DNA of 62,889 nt from NCBI GenBank assembly GCA_018821305.1, contig JAHJMN010000101.1:1-62889 (forward strand). Reading direction: 5' to 3'. Every line of letters starts with the position of its first letter. The stretch's first letter is position 1. The notes below the pieces were generated by a model. That model did no database searches. It was not told where the DNA came from and saw only the letters and a program-made list of their open reading frames with translations. This document shows, in pieces, positions 1 to 8,184 of this stretch. The position numbers were made by a program, and so were the translations under genes. Source of the DNA: Myxococcota bacterium. Lineage in GTDB: Bacteria > Myxococcota_A > Polyangia > HGW-17.

Positions 1-88
1 CCGGGTTTTATGAACTGGACGAATGCGTTTTTCCTTCAGTTGCCTTTTCCGAATGTCCGGAATGCGGGGTGTGAGAATTGAAATTCTG

Positions 89-444
89 CGAAATATATGT
101 CGACGCCTGCGAAATATATATCCGCGTCAGGTTGGAAGGAAAGACCTTTTTGTTAGTTATAGCATCATAATTTTGAAATATATATCGACATTTTTGATAG
201 ATATGCGCGAATCAGGAAATTTTATTGTGACTTTCGATGATAGACATAGTCGTTTCTATGAAATATATTGCGACAACAAACAATTTTGGGCCGATTTTCG
301 ACAAAAATATAACGACATTTTTAAAATATAACCTCACGTCGGCAAAATATATATCGACATTTTGTAAATATATACACGCGCCTGCGAAATATATATCAAC
401 ATTTTATAAATATATACACGCGCCTGCGAAATATATAGTGACGA
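89..444. repeat. Array of degenerate AT-rich iteron-like repeats
   Basis: About ten copies of a degenerate unit close to CGAAATATATATCGACA occur at roughly 89-104, 110-125, 174-190, 259-275, 302-316, 342-359, 364-378, 384-401, 406-420 and 426-444. The last four alternate, with GCGCCTGCGAAATATATA occurring twice. The core has imperfect dyad symmetry (CGA...TCG around an AT run). Apparent reading frames through it only translate the repeat into periodic peptides, so I do not call genes here. Direct arrays like this can be protein-binding sites (iterons, parS-like or operator arrays) or the edge of a decayed element; the sequence does not decide which. Confidence 0.7.
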
Positions 445-624
445 CGGAGAATAATATATTCAAGAAAACGAGTCCTGATGCGGATTCGGCGATTTTGCAC
501 GACCCCTTCAGGGCCGTGGCGGATCGGATGTCGTGATCCAGGGATTTTCGATTCTTCCAGAATCTTTAATCCCTTCGCTAAAATATTGGAACCGCGTTGC
601 GGCTCCTTTTTATGGTAGCAATCA

Positions 625-706
625 AGGAAGGCAGAAAGGCAGGGAGGCAGGAAGGCAGGAAGGCAGGAAGGCAGGAAAACAGGCGCAGGAAGACAGGCAA
701 TCAGGG
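625..706. repeat. GGCAGGAA short tandem repeat (microsatellite)
   Basis: A purine-rich octamer GGCAGGAA is repeated, near-perfect between about 645 and 678 and degenerate on both sides, ending in CAGG-containing words (ACAGGCG, GACAGGCAATCAGGG). It lies in a non-coding gap upstream of the ars operon. A second array of the same octamer occurs at 53657-53727. The CAGG core also forms the arms of the family C intergenic repeats. Open frames through it give Arg/Gln/Gly/Lys-rich low-complexity peptides and are not believable genes. Confidence 0.85.
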
Positions 707-828
707 TCATTTTCCTGAAGGTTTTCAATAAATAAACCATACCGCTTCGAAAACCGCACACCCCTGAATACCCATGCGATTCCCAATTCGTCGATCTTCC
801 ACCTCAATTTGCTTTTTTTGCGGGAAAT

Positions 829-868
829 CTATTTGGCTACTTGACCAAATAGGAAAACAGATTATAAC
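829..868 (+). promoter_or_regulatory. arsR promoter with palindromic operator
   Basis: Eight-base arms CTATTTGG (829-836) and CCAAATAG (845-852) form a perfect inverted repeat with an 8-base spacer. A -35-like TTGACC (841-846) lies inside the palindrome, and a -10-like TATAAC (863-868) follows after 16 bases. A Shine-Dalgarno GGAGG (878-882) precedes the ATG at 888. A palindrome covering the -35 box is the usual layout for autorepression by an ArsR-family protein, so metal(loid)-relieved control of the whole downstream operon is the natural inference. Confidence 0.7.
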
Positions 869-887
869 TTCCAGCGTGGAGGTTATT

Positions 888-1223
888 ATGGCTGGTTTTG
901 ATGATCTGGAGTATCCGGCGGGAGTTTTCAAGGCATTATCTCATGCGGTGAGACTTTATATAATGGAGCGTCTTTCTGAGAAAGACTACTGTGTGCAGGA
1001 GCTTACTGCCCTTATCGGATATGATATTTCAACGGTATCCAAGCACCTGAGTGTACTGAAATCCGCCGGTCTTATCTGCAGCAGGCGTGATGGAAACTGC
1101 ATTTATTACTCACTGAAGGCCACCTGTGTCACGGGTTTTGTGAGTTGCATAAGAGCAATGAACGAGAAAAACACCGATTCTCCTGACTCATGCATGTGCA
1201 AGACATGCGATAGTGAAGATTAA
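888..1223 (+). CDS. arsR: ArsR/SmtB-family metalloid-responsive repressor
   Basis: A 111-residue winged-helix protein, typical length for ArsR. The recognition helix region reads DISTVSKHLSVLKSAGLI and is followed by a wing ending in GNCIYYSL. Candidate inducer-binding thiols are a lone Cys in DYCVQEL, near where classical ArsR carries its CVC site, one in LICSRRDGNC, and a C-terminal CMCKTC cluster. The exact sensing site is therefore not certain. The open frame extends upstream, but the ATG at 888 has a GGAGG six bases before it and sits behind the promoter/operator, so I choose it. It overlaps the next gene by a few bases, making it the first gene of the arsenic operon. Known role: DNA-bound repressor released by As(III)/Sb(III). 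Confidence 0.88.
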   Translation: MAGFDDLEYPAGVFKALSHAVRLYIMERLSEKDYCVQELTALIGYDISTVSKHLSVLKSAGLICSRRDGNCIYYSLKATCVTGFVSCIRAMNEKNTDSPDSCMCKTCDSED

Positions 1224-2517
1224 AATGGGAAAGACCGAACTCAAAGCCCTGACTATTATTTTCGGCATATTTGCCGCTTTGTATTTCCTGCCAGTGGACA
1301 GCGCCCGGTTTACTGCGGCGATTTTTGAATCCATGAAACTCCTTCGCTGGTATGCCCGGGAACATGTAATTTTATGTCTGCTTACTGCTTTTTTCATTGC
1401 TTCCGCCATCGGGATTTTTCTATCTCAGGGAAGCGTTATGCGATACCTCGGAGCCGGAGCAAAAAAAGTTGTTTCTTATGGCGTTGCTTCCATATCAGGC
1501 AGTGTACTGGCTGTATGTTCCTGTACAGTACTTCCTCTTTTTGCGGGAATCTACAAAATGGGTGCCGGAATCGGTCCTGCAACGGCGTTTTTATACAGTG
1601 GTCCTGCAATTAATGTTCTGGCAATTATTCTCACAGCAAAAATCATCGGAATGCGCATCGGCATCGCCCGGGGAATTGGTGCTGTGGTTTTCAGTGTGAT
1701 TATCGGTCTTCTGATGGCGTTTATTTTCAGAAACGATGATGAGAGACCTCAAATAAAGATGCAGAATGTTGATGATGGAGAAAAAGGCACCCTGTGGAAA
1801 AGCGCCGCAACCGTGGGAAGTCTCATGCTTATTCTGATTTTTGCCAACTGGGGCGCTTCCACGGAAAAAAGCGGGTTTTTTCATGCCGTGTACTCAATTA
1901 AATGGTACCTGACAGCGGGGACAGCCCTCCTGAGCCTTGTGCTCATGCATTTTATACTTCGGATCCCCATCTGGCATTTCGGCATTGGGGCAGTTATCAC
2001 AGCGATAACGGCATTTATTCCAGGCTCGAATCCTAATCTGGTTTTCCTCATTGGACTTTTATCTCTGAGCATAATCCTTTTTGTTGATCGCGATCGCGGC
2101 AGAGAATGGCTTGATTCAACCGTCGGCTATGCAATTCAGATTATGCCACTGCTTTTTGCGGGGGTTGCCGTTGCGGGATTTTTGCTCGGGACTGCGGGAA
2201 ATGAAGGGATCATTCCGGGAACCTGGGTGAAATCAGCTCTTGGCGGTAATGGCCTTTTGCAGACGTTCATCGCTTCCGTTGCAGGAGCATTCATGTATTT
2301 TGCAACTCTTACGGAAGTGCCGATAATTCAAGGGCTTATGGAAAACGGCATGGGTGAAGGTCCCGCACTTGCGCTTTTACTCGCCGGTCCGGCTTTATCG
2401 CTTCCGAATATGCTGGTAATCCGGTCGGTTATGGGAACAAAGAAAACAGTGGTCTTTGTCTGTCTGGTAATTGTTTTGTCGACCATTGCCGGTTACGGAT
2501 ACGCACTCATTTTTTAA
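1213..2517 (+). CDS. arsP: ArsP-type organoarsenical efflux permease (DUF318/YraQ family)
   Basis: A polytopic inner-membrane protein of 434 residues from the GTG at 1213; an ATG at 1225, just after the arsR stop, is an alternative start. The motif CSCTVLPLF (about residues 102-110) followed by FLYSGPAINVLAI, and the mirrored second half with TEVPIIQGL and LLLAGPALSLPNM, are the internally duplicated signature of the PF03773 permeases. ArsP members export trivalent organoarsenicals such as methylarsenite and roxarsone(III). The position directly behind arsR and in front of ArsE/F/G-like genes supports an organoarsenical substrate. Other PF03773 proteins lack a proven substrate, so the specific call rests on context. 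Confidence 0.8.
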   Translation: MKIKMGKTELKALTIIFGIFAALYFLPVDSARFTAAIFESMKLLRWYAREHVILCLLTAFFIASAIGIFLSQGSVMRYLGAGAKKVVSYGVASISGSVLAVCSCTVLPLFAGIYKMGAGIGPATAFLYSGPAINVLAIILTAKIIGMRIGIARGIGAVVFSVIIGLLMAFIFRNDDERPQIKMQNVDDGEKGTLWKSAATVGSLMLILIFANWGASTEKSGFFHAVYSIKWYLTAGTALLSLVLMHFILRIPIWHFGIGAVITAITAFIPGSNPNLVFLIGLLSLSIILFVDRDRGREWLDSTVGYAIQIMPLLFAGVAVAGFLLGTAGNEGIIPGTWVKSALGGNGLLQTFIASVAGAFMYFATLTEVPIIQGLMENGMGEGPALALLLAGPALSLPNMLVIRSVMGTKKTVVFVCLVIVLSTIAGYGYALIF

Positions 2518-2552
2518 CAACTGCCTCAAAATGCGGGCGGAAAGGAAATATT

Positions 2553-2798
2553 ATGAAAAAAATTCAGATTTTAGGAACAGGATGCCCTAAATGTAAAAAG
2601 CTTGCGGAGAATACTCAAACAGCAATCAATGACTTTCCCGGCCAATTTGAAATCACAAAAGTAACTGAAATAAATGAAATAATTTCCTTCGGCATAATGC
2701 AGACTCCGGGGCTGGCTCTGGATGGGAAGGTTCTGAGTGCCGGAAAACTTCTTAAACCCGAAGAGATTGTTGAACTCCTTAAGAAAAACGGAGCATAA
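2553..2798 (+). CDS. arsE: Small thioredoxin-fold protein, ArsE-like
   Basis: An 81-residue single-domain thioredoxin-like protein with a redox CPKC motif at residues 11-14 (GTGCPKCKKL) and the TPGLALDGKV cis-Pro segment typical of the Thioredoxin_3 family. It has no signal peptide, so it is cytoplasmic. An AAAGGAAA ribosome site precedes the ATG. It is followed with a 1-base gap by a second, membrane-anchored CxxC protein and then by a CcdA-like permease. This order matches the arsEFG operon known from Shewanella, where ArsE and ArsF are needed to reduce aromatic nitro groups of roxarsone(III). The gene name is assigned from this order; the fold alone would only say redox-active disulfide protein. 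Confidence 0.72.
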   Translation: MKKIQILGTGCPKCKKLAENTQTAINDFPGQFEITKVTEINEIISFGIMQTPGLALDGKVLSAGKLLKPEEIVELLKKNGA

Positions 2799-2799
2799 A

Positions 2800-3243
2800 A
2801 TGAAAAAGATAATCACTGGAGTACTTCTACTTTTCGTTGTAGCAACAATTGGTTTTGTGGTTTATAAAAAGACCACCGGTAAAGCAGGCAAGCTTGAGAT
2901 TAAAGAAAAAGACCGTATCGTTTATTACTTCCATGCCACAAAACGCTGTTACACCTGCAATTTGATTGAAAAACAGGTAAAAAAATCCCTGGATACTAAC
3001 TTTTCAAAGGAACTGGCGGACGGAACCATCAAGTTTGTCAGTGTAAATCTCGATAAATCGGAAAACGAGCACTTTGTAAATGATTTCAAACTCAAAGGTC
3101 GTGTTGTGGTACTGGCATATATGCTGGAAGGCAAGGCAGTTTATAAGCGAATGGATGATGTTTTCAAGCGGGTAAGAGAAGGGGATGCCTTTTTAGATTA
3201 CGTTAAAAATGAAGTGAATACCTTTTTGCTGAAAAGGAATTAA
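2800..3243 (+). CDS. arsF: Membrane-anchored thioredoxin-like protein, ArsF-like
   Basis: A 147-residue protein with an N-terminal membrane anchor (hydrophobic residues 4-22) and a thioredoxin-like domain containing YYFHATKRCYTC, with Cys at about 50 and 53. This Y-F/H-x-T-x-R-C-x-T-C pattern is characteristic of the ArsF family, described as a subunit of nitrophenyl-compound reduction linked to aromatic arsenical export. The start at 2800 lies one base after the arsE stop, and an upstream in-frame extension is rejected because it overlaps arsE. Inference: it passes electrons between the ArsG membrane protein and a partner thiol protein. The periplasmic or cytoplasmic side is not certain from sequence. 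Confidence 0.75.
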   Translation: MKKIITGVLLLFVVATIGFVVYKKTTGKAGKLEIKEKDRIVYYFHATKRCYTCNLIEKQVKKSLDTNFSKELADGTIKFVSVNLDKSENEHFVNDFKLKGRVVVLAYMLEGKAVYKRMDDVFKRVREGDAFLDYVKNEVNTFLLKRN

Positions 3244-3246
3244 TGT

Positions 3247-3927
3247 ATGGAGTTTACTGTAATTGCAACGGCTCTGTGGCTTGGAATTTTAGTAAGTATC
3301 TCACCATGCCCTTTAGCAACGAATATTGCCGCGGTGAGTTTTATCGGACGCCGGATGAATAACCCGGCAGCAGCGATAATCGGCGGTATGATTTACACCC
3401 TTGGTCGAGTGTTTTTTTACTTCGCCCTTACAGTGTTTTTTATTTACAGCGTTTCTTCGATGCCGGCAGTTTCACACTTTCTGCAGAAGTGGTTTCCCAT
3501 GATTGTGGGTCCGCTATTGATTCTCACGGGGATGTTTCTGCTGGAACTTATCTCATTGTCCTTCGGAAAGGGTGGGATCAGTTCGTCCATAACGGAGAAA
3601 CTTGGTAAAATTCCATTCATGGGAGCATTTCTCCTGGGGGTTTTATTTGCCGCATCCTTTTGTCCTGTGAGCGCCGCGATATATTTCGGTTCTTTCCTGC
3701 CTCTTGCAGCGGGGAAGGCATCCTCTGCCTTTCTGGCGATGGTTTTCGGCATAGGAACAGGGCTTCCGGTACTTGCTTTTGTTGTTATTCTTGCTTTATC
3801 CGGTGGGTTACTGTCAAATATTTTTAAAAAAACGACTTCCTTTGAACTCTGGTCCCGTCGGATAACGGGGACTTTACTTATCCTGCTCGGAATATACCTG
3901 AGCATCGCAACCGTATGGAGGATGTAA
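3247..3927 (+). CDS. arsG: ArsG-type CcdA-like permease
   Basis: A 226-residue polytopic membrane protein of the CcdA/DsbD transmembrane superfamily. It keeps the two conserved membrane cysteines, one in SISPCPLATN (Cys21) and one in AASFCPVSAA (Cys138), each next to Pro, as in the electron-carrying cysteine pair of CcdA. ArsG family members are described as exporters of trivalent aromatic aminoarsenicals and always sit beside ArsE/ArsF. The start is four bases after the arsF stop with AAGGA upstream. Whether the protein moves arsenicals, electrons or both cannot be told from sequence; the cysteine pair makes electron transfer to ArsF plausible. Confidence 0.75.
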   Translation: MEFTVIATALWLGILVSISPCPLATNIAAVSFIGRRMNNPAAAIIGGMIYTLGRVFFYFALTVFFIYSVSSMPAVSHFLQKWFPMIVGPLLILTGMFLLELISLSFGKGGISSSITEKLGKIPFMGAFLLGVLFAASFCPVSAAIYFGSFLPLAAGKASSAFLAMVFGIGTGLPVLAFVVILALSGGLLSNIFKKTTSFELWSRRITGTLLILLGIYLSIATVWRM

Positions 3928-4395
3928 ATGAGTGATAAGAAAAAGGTTCTCTTTCTATGTACCGGAAATTCCTGCCGATCCCAGATGGCGGAAGGCTTTG
4001 CACGGCATTTTCATTCTGAAATCATGGATGTTTTCAGTGCCGGTGTTGAAAGTCACGGTATGAATCCCTTTGCGGTAAAAGTCATGGCAGAATCCGCCGT
4101 GGATATTTCTTCTCAACGTTCGAAATTGATTGATGAATTTGAGCAAATTACTTTTGATCTTGTCATAACCGTTTGTGACAGTGCCCGGGAAGCATGCCCG
4201 TTTTTTCCAGGCCCTACGGTTCATCATTCTTTTCCTGATCCTCCTGCTTTAGCGGCGGAGGTTAAAACCGCCGGAGGAAGCGAGGGCGATGTTTTTGATT
4301 GTTACCGCCGGGTCCGGGATGAAATCAGCGAATTCATCCAGACGAAACTTATCAATTTAATAATTGTAAATTCTGGACAGGAGGCACAGCCATGA
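3928..4395 (+). CDS. arsC: Thioredoxin-coupled arsenate reductase
   Basis: A 155-residue low-molecular-weight phosphatase-fold protein. The P-loop [13 protein letters not shown] starts at Cys11, and the redox pair lies in [14 protein letters not shown] with Cys83 and Cys90. This Cys triad has the same spacing as the thioredoxin-coupled ArsC of Staphylococcus (10, 82, 89). It should reduce As(V) to As(III), resolving the disulfide through thioredoxin. The ATG directly follows the arsG stop with GGAGG upstream, and its TGA overlaps the Acr3 start codon (ATGA), so expression is coupled to the As(III) exporter. Confidence 0.93.
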   Translation: MSDKKKVLFLCTGNSCRSQMAEGFARHFHSEIMDVFSAGVESHGMNPFAVKVMAESAVDISSQRSKLIDEFEQITFDLVITVCDSAREACPFFPGPTVHHSFPDPPALAAEVKTAGGSEGDVFDCYRRVRDEISEFIQTKLINLIIVNSGQEAQP

Positions 4396-5579
4396 ATAGC
4401 GCCTGTTCGACTGAAAATCGTGAAATGACGAGTGTTTTTGAGAAATACCTCACTGTGTGGGTGATCCTGAGTATTCTGGGAGGAATTCTCCTTGGCCGCC
4501 TGCTGCCTTCTTTTGCGGGTAGTCTTGATGCAATGAGTATCAATGTTGGTGGTGCTCCGGTAATTTCAATTCCCATAGCAGTATGTCTTTTTTTCATGAT
4601 GTACCCAATTATGGTTAAAATCGATTTCACAAAGGTTATGGCAGCTGGAAAAAGCGGAAAACCCGTTTTACTGACTCTTTTTATTAACTGGGCGGTAAAA
4701 CCATTCACAATGTACCTAATTGCCATGTTGTTTCTGGGTTTTGCATTCAAAACTTTTATCGGAGTTGATGCCACGGATCTTGTGAAAATGCCCTTCGGTC
4801 TTGATCTTCCCGTTGGCTCAAATCATGGAGCCGGGACAGTCGTAATGCATGAAGGTATTAAAATGCTTCAGATTCCCCTGTGGCGCAGTTACTTTGCCGG
4901 GGCTATTTTACTCGGGATTGCACCGTGTACAGCCATGGTTTTAGTCTGGGGTTATCTTGCCCGGGGAAATGACGGCCTTACTCTCATAATGGTGGCGATT
5001 AATTCACTGACTATGCTTGTTCTCTACGGAGTTCTTGGAGGTTTTCTACTTGGTGTAGGTCGCTTGCCGGTACCGTGGCAGGCTTTGTTGCTGTCTGTGG
5101 GTGTCTACGTCGCATTACCGCTGATTTCCGGATATTTTTCGAGAAAATGGATCATCGCCTGGAAGGGAGAAAAATGGTTTTCGGAAAAATTTCTGCATAT
5201 TCTTACTCCCGTAACTATTTTTGCATTACTGACCACACTTGTTTTGCTTTTCAGTTTCAAGGGAAAAGTAATTTCATCCAATCCCCTCACAATTTTGTGG
5301 ATCTCAATACCACTTTTTATCCAGACAGTTCTGATTTTCGCTCTGGGCTACTCACTGGCTAAATTCCTCGGGCTTTCATATGAGGAAGCCGCCCCCGCTG
5401 CGATGATTGGAGCCTCAAACCACTTTGAGGTAGCCATAGCTACGGCAGTTATGCTTTTTGGACTATCCTCAGGTGCAGCTCTGGCGACTGTTGTCGGAGT
5501 TTTAATAGAAGTACCGGTAATGCTCATGCTTGTGTCCTTCTGCCGTCGCACCCGCTCATGGTTTCCAGAAAAAGCCTGA
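4392..5579 (+). CDS. acr3: Acr3-family arsenite efflux permease
   Basis: A 395-residue polytopic membrane protein. [20 protein letters not shown] near the N-terminus and [19 protein letters not shown], holding the family's essential Cys (Cys179), identify Acr3. Later [19 protein letters not shown] is the conserved half-helix region. It exports As(III) using the proton gradient. There is an apparently expanded loop of about 25-35 residues (around 124-165, with [18 protein letters not shown]) before the Cys helix compared with the Acr3 proteins I remember. It overlaps arsC by four bases and closes the ars part of the operon; 70 bases separate it from the RND pump genes. Confidence 0.93.
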   Translation: MNSACSTENREMTSVFEKYLTVWVILSILGGILLGRLLPSFAGSLDAMSINVGGAPVISIPIAVCLFFMMYPIMVKIDFTKVMAAGKSGKPVLLTLFINWAVKPFTMYLIAMLFLGFAFKTFIGVDATDLVKMPFGLDLPVGSNHGAGTVVMHEGIKMLQIPLWRSYFAGAILLGIAPCTAMVLVWGYLARGNDGLTLIMVAINSLTMLVLYGVLGGFLLGVGRLPVPWQALLLSVGVYVALPLISGYFSRKWIIAWKGEKWFSEKFLHILTPVTIFALLTTLVLLFSFKGKVISSNPLTILWISIPLFIQTVLIFALGYSLAKFLGLSYEEAAPAAMIGASNHFEVAIATAVMLFGLSSGAALATVVGVLIEVPVMLMLVSFCRRTRSWFPEKA

Positions 5580-5649
5580 AAAAGAGTGACCGCCGGGAAC
5601 TTTTCTGGTACTTCCTGTGGTCTTAAGACGCGTATAAAATTTCAGGAAT

Positions 5650-7023
5650 ATGCTCATGCGTTTTTGTCTGGTTTGTGTTTTAATTTTTTTCAGTTCATGT
5701 AGCCAGTTTGAAAAACTGAAAAACCCTTCTTTATATGCCGATGATTCTGAAATTAGTGATACAAATCATAAGTATGAAAAAGAAAAAATGGTAATTTTAT
5801 CCGCAGATGCGACTCTCAGGAAAATTATTGAAACAGCTTTAGAAAAAAGTCCTCAAATCGGCATCATCAAAGCGAGGATTGATGCGGCCCACAGTCGTTT
5901 AAACCTGGCCATCATGGAGTACTACCCGGAAATCAACTTGTCGGGTGGCATCAGACACAACTGGAATCGAGAGCGCTTTTTGCCGATTACAAAGGGTGAA
6001 GATCCTGTTTTTGCATACAATTATATGTTTGCGGATCTTGCAGTACGGGTTCCGATTTACACAGGTGGAAGTTCAAAACATGCTAAAGATGCTCTTCGAT
6101 ATGAACATAGCGCCCTTAAATATTCATTAAAACGAACTGAGCAACAACTGGTCTTTGAAATAGTGCGTCTGTGGTATCTGATTATCCGCAATCGGCTCAT
6201 CCGGGATGAACTGGTTCTCTCTATAGAAAACCTCAAAAAAATTCGTAATATGACGGCCATGCTGGTAAAGGAAAAAAAGGCTCCGGAACTGAAACTGGCA
6301 GCGTTAGATACACGAATGGGTCAACTTGAATATGAAAAAATCCGGATAAACGGTGTAATCAGTTCTCTCTTTTCAGCTCTGTCCAGTTGCAGTGGGGCTG
6401 ATTTCCCTCAGGGGGCGGAAAAACACTGGAAACTCAATGAAAAACTTCCCCCTTTTCTTTCGGACAAGGACTACTATTCCCTTGCTCTGGGAAATCGTCA
6501 GGATGTTCGTGAGTTACACCGCAGGATAACGGCTCAGGAGCTTTCAATGGCTTCGAAGCGCTCAACTCTGATGCCTTCTGTTTATGGGGTTTTGAGTTAT
6601 GGTTACCGAGTTAATACTGATGCGGATCATGGAGATACGGGGTTTGCTGGTATCGAAGTTTCGTTTCCGTTTCTCAACTGGTTCAAAGTTAATGCCCAGA
6701 TCCGTGAGGAAGTGGCAAAACTCAAAATACTTACGGAAACCATGAGGGAGCTCAAAAGAAAAATAAGGCAGGAAGTTTCCGATGCGCTTTTGGCATTGAA
6801 AACCGCCCAGGCAATGATTTCATCCAGTGCTCAGACAGTTAAGTATGCGACATTGAATTTTGAAATTACAAAGAAAAAATCTGATTTATCCATGGCTGAT
6901 GCTACGGAACTACTTCTGGCTCATCAGGAACTCCTGGTAGCTAAATCTAATTATTACAAGGCCATTACCGACTGGTATCTGGCCCGGGCAAAATTGTTTT
7001 TTGCGGCGGGAATTGACAAATGA
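5650..7023 (+). CDS. TolC-like outer-membrane efflux lipoprotein
   Basis: A 457-residue protein with a lipoprotein signal (IFFSSC, Cys17) and two outer-membrane-efflux-protein repeats rich in long helices. The pattern KSPQIGIIKARIDAAHSRLNLA followed by YYPEINLSGG and VRVPIYTGG is the usual start of an OEP domain, and the second repeat begins near residue 275 (LALGNRQDVRELHRRI). It would form the trimeric outer-membrane channel of the pump encoded by the next two genes. The stop overlaps the next ATG (ATGA). It follows the acr3 gene by 70 bases without an obvious terminator, so it may belong to the same transcript. Confidence 0.87.
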   Translation: MLMRFCLVCVLIFFSSCSQFEKLKNPSLYADDSEISDTNHKYEKEKMVILSADATLRKIIETALEKSPQIGIIKARIDAAHSRLNLAIMEYYPEINLSGGIRHNWNRERFLPITKGEDPVFAYNYMFADLAVRVPIYTGGSSKHAKDALRYEHSALKYSLKRTEQQLVFEIVRLWYLIIRNRLIRDELVLSIENLKKIRNMTAMLVKEKKAPELKLAALDTRMGQLEYEKIRINGVISSLFSALSSCSGADFPQGAEKHWKLNEKLPPFLSDKDYYSLALGNRQDVRELHRRITAQELSMASKRSTLMPSVYGVLSYGYRVNTDADHGDTGFAGIEVSFPFLNWFKVNAQIREEVAKLKILTETMRELKRKIRQEVSDALLALKTAQAMISSSAQTVKYATLNFEITKKKSDLSMADATELLLAHQELLVAKSNYYKAITDWYLARAKLFFAAGIDK

Positions 7024-8180
7024 AACCGACTTCAGCCGTTTTGTTTCTGTTTATAGTTTTATCAGTGTTCACAGTGTTCAGTTGCAACAAGGAAAGCGTA
7101 GAGAAGCAGGTTAAAAAGAAGAAGGGTGTTCCGTTTGTGGATTTTGCTGTAGTAAAAACAACTGAACTCACCAATTCAATAGATCTCTTTGCTTCCGTAA
7201 AACCTCAGCGTCTCGCGGTTATTTCCTCACCGTCTCAGGGGCCTGTTCTTTCCCTTACGGTAGTTGAAGGCGACAGAGTGAAGAAAAATGATGTACTGGT
7301 CACCATCGGACGCCAGAATGCCGATACGGCGGAGGCTCACAGCGCGTGGGCTACTTATAAACGTGAAAAAACGGATATGGAACGCCTTGATCGGCTGGCA
7401 AAAGCCGGGGCTGTAGCGGGTGAGGAAGTCGAAAAAGCAAAACTTCGTATGGTGAATGCTCAGGCAAAATTGACCGCAGCAGCGCAAAAAGTTGCTGATT
7501 ATCGTATTGGCGCTCCCTGGGATGCTGTAGTACTCAAAGTCCACACTTTTGCGGGTTCGTTTGTGACACCAAATCTGAAACTTCTTGAACTTTTCGATCC
7601 TGCTTCGTTGGCGGTACAAATTCCAGTACCGGAGGAATTCTGCACTCTGATAACCGATAAGACACCTATTAAATTGCGTTTTGATGCATGGCCGGGAAAG
7701 GTTTTTTCAGGAAAACTTGTGCGTTTTCATCCGGATGTGGATGACAAAACAAAAACCCGCATTATGTGGACAGAAGTAAAAGAAAAGATTCCGTTGCTTC
7801 CGGGAATGAGCGTTAATGTAACAATTGAACTCGAGAGGATAAAAGGAACCGTAGTTCCGTCTTCAGCTGTTTTCAGGCTACCTGATGGTCGTTTACGCAT
7901 TTTCACTGTTGAAAACAGTCAAATTCGAGTGAAATTTGTTAAAACCGGCATGGAAAAAGGCGGACTTATGATTGTTTATGGTCTTGAAGAAGGAACTGAA
8001 GTTGTAACGAGGGGTAATCTAAAACTAAAGGATGGTAAAAAAGTAAAAGTTATTAAAAAACAATCAGGTCCTGAAAATGGTATGAAGAAAGCCGGCATGC
8101 CAGAACAAAAAGAAAACCCGGTTCCATTAAAAAAAGAACCCTCGGGAATGAAAAAATCCGATATGAATCATAGGAAGTAA
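7020..8180 (+). CDS. RND efflux periplasmic adaptor (membrane fusion lipoprotein)
   Basis: A 386-residue protein with a lipobox ending in VFSC (Cys22). A biotinyl-lipoyl-like half motif (VISSPSQGPVLSLTVVEGDRV) is followed by a coiled-coil hairpin (about 100-160), the second lipoyl half (IGAPWDAVVLKVHTFAGSFV), a beta-barrel and a membrane-proximal domain. The C-terminus is a Lys/Pro/Met-rich tail of about 45 residues (GMKKAGMPEQKENP and similar). The Met residues there could bind soft metals, but that is speculation. It bridges the pump and the TolC-like channel and is translationally coupled to its upstream neighbour. Confidence 0.9.
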   Translation: MKPTSAVLFLFIVLSVFTVFSCNKESVEKQVKKKKGVPFVDFAVVKTTELTNSIDLFASVKPQRLAVISSPSQGPVLSLTVVEGDRVKKNDVLVTIGRQNADTAEAHSAWATYKREKTDMERLDRLAKAGAVAGEEVEKAKLRMVNAQAKLTAAAQKVADYRIGAPWDAVVLKVHTFAGSFVTPNLKLLELFDPASLAVQIPVPEEFCTLITDKTPIKLRFDAWPGKVFSGKLVRFHPDVDDKTKTRIMWTEVKEKIPLLPGMSVNVTIELERIKGTVVPSSAVFRLPDGRLRIFTVENSQIRVKFVKTGMEKGGLMIVYGLEEGTEVVTRGNLKLKDGKKVKVIKKQSGPENGMKKAGMPEQKENPVPLKKEPSGMKKSDMNHRK

Positions 8181-8184
8181 GTTA

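Noticed and set aside
23-536. Two overlapping + strand reading frames at the left edge
   Set aside because: They run through the AT-rich repeat array, translate it into periodic K-Y-I words, have no ribosome sites and no domain, and overlap each other.
396-807. Minus-strand frames with L-P-P-C-L-P repeats and the plus-strand R-K-A-G-R frame
   Set aside because: They are translations of the GGCAGGAA microsatellite.
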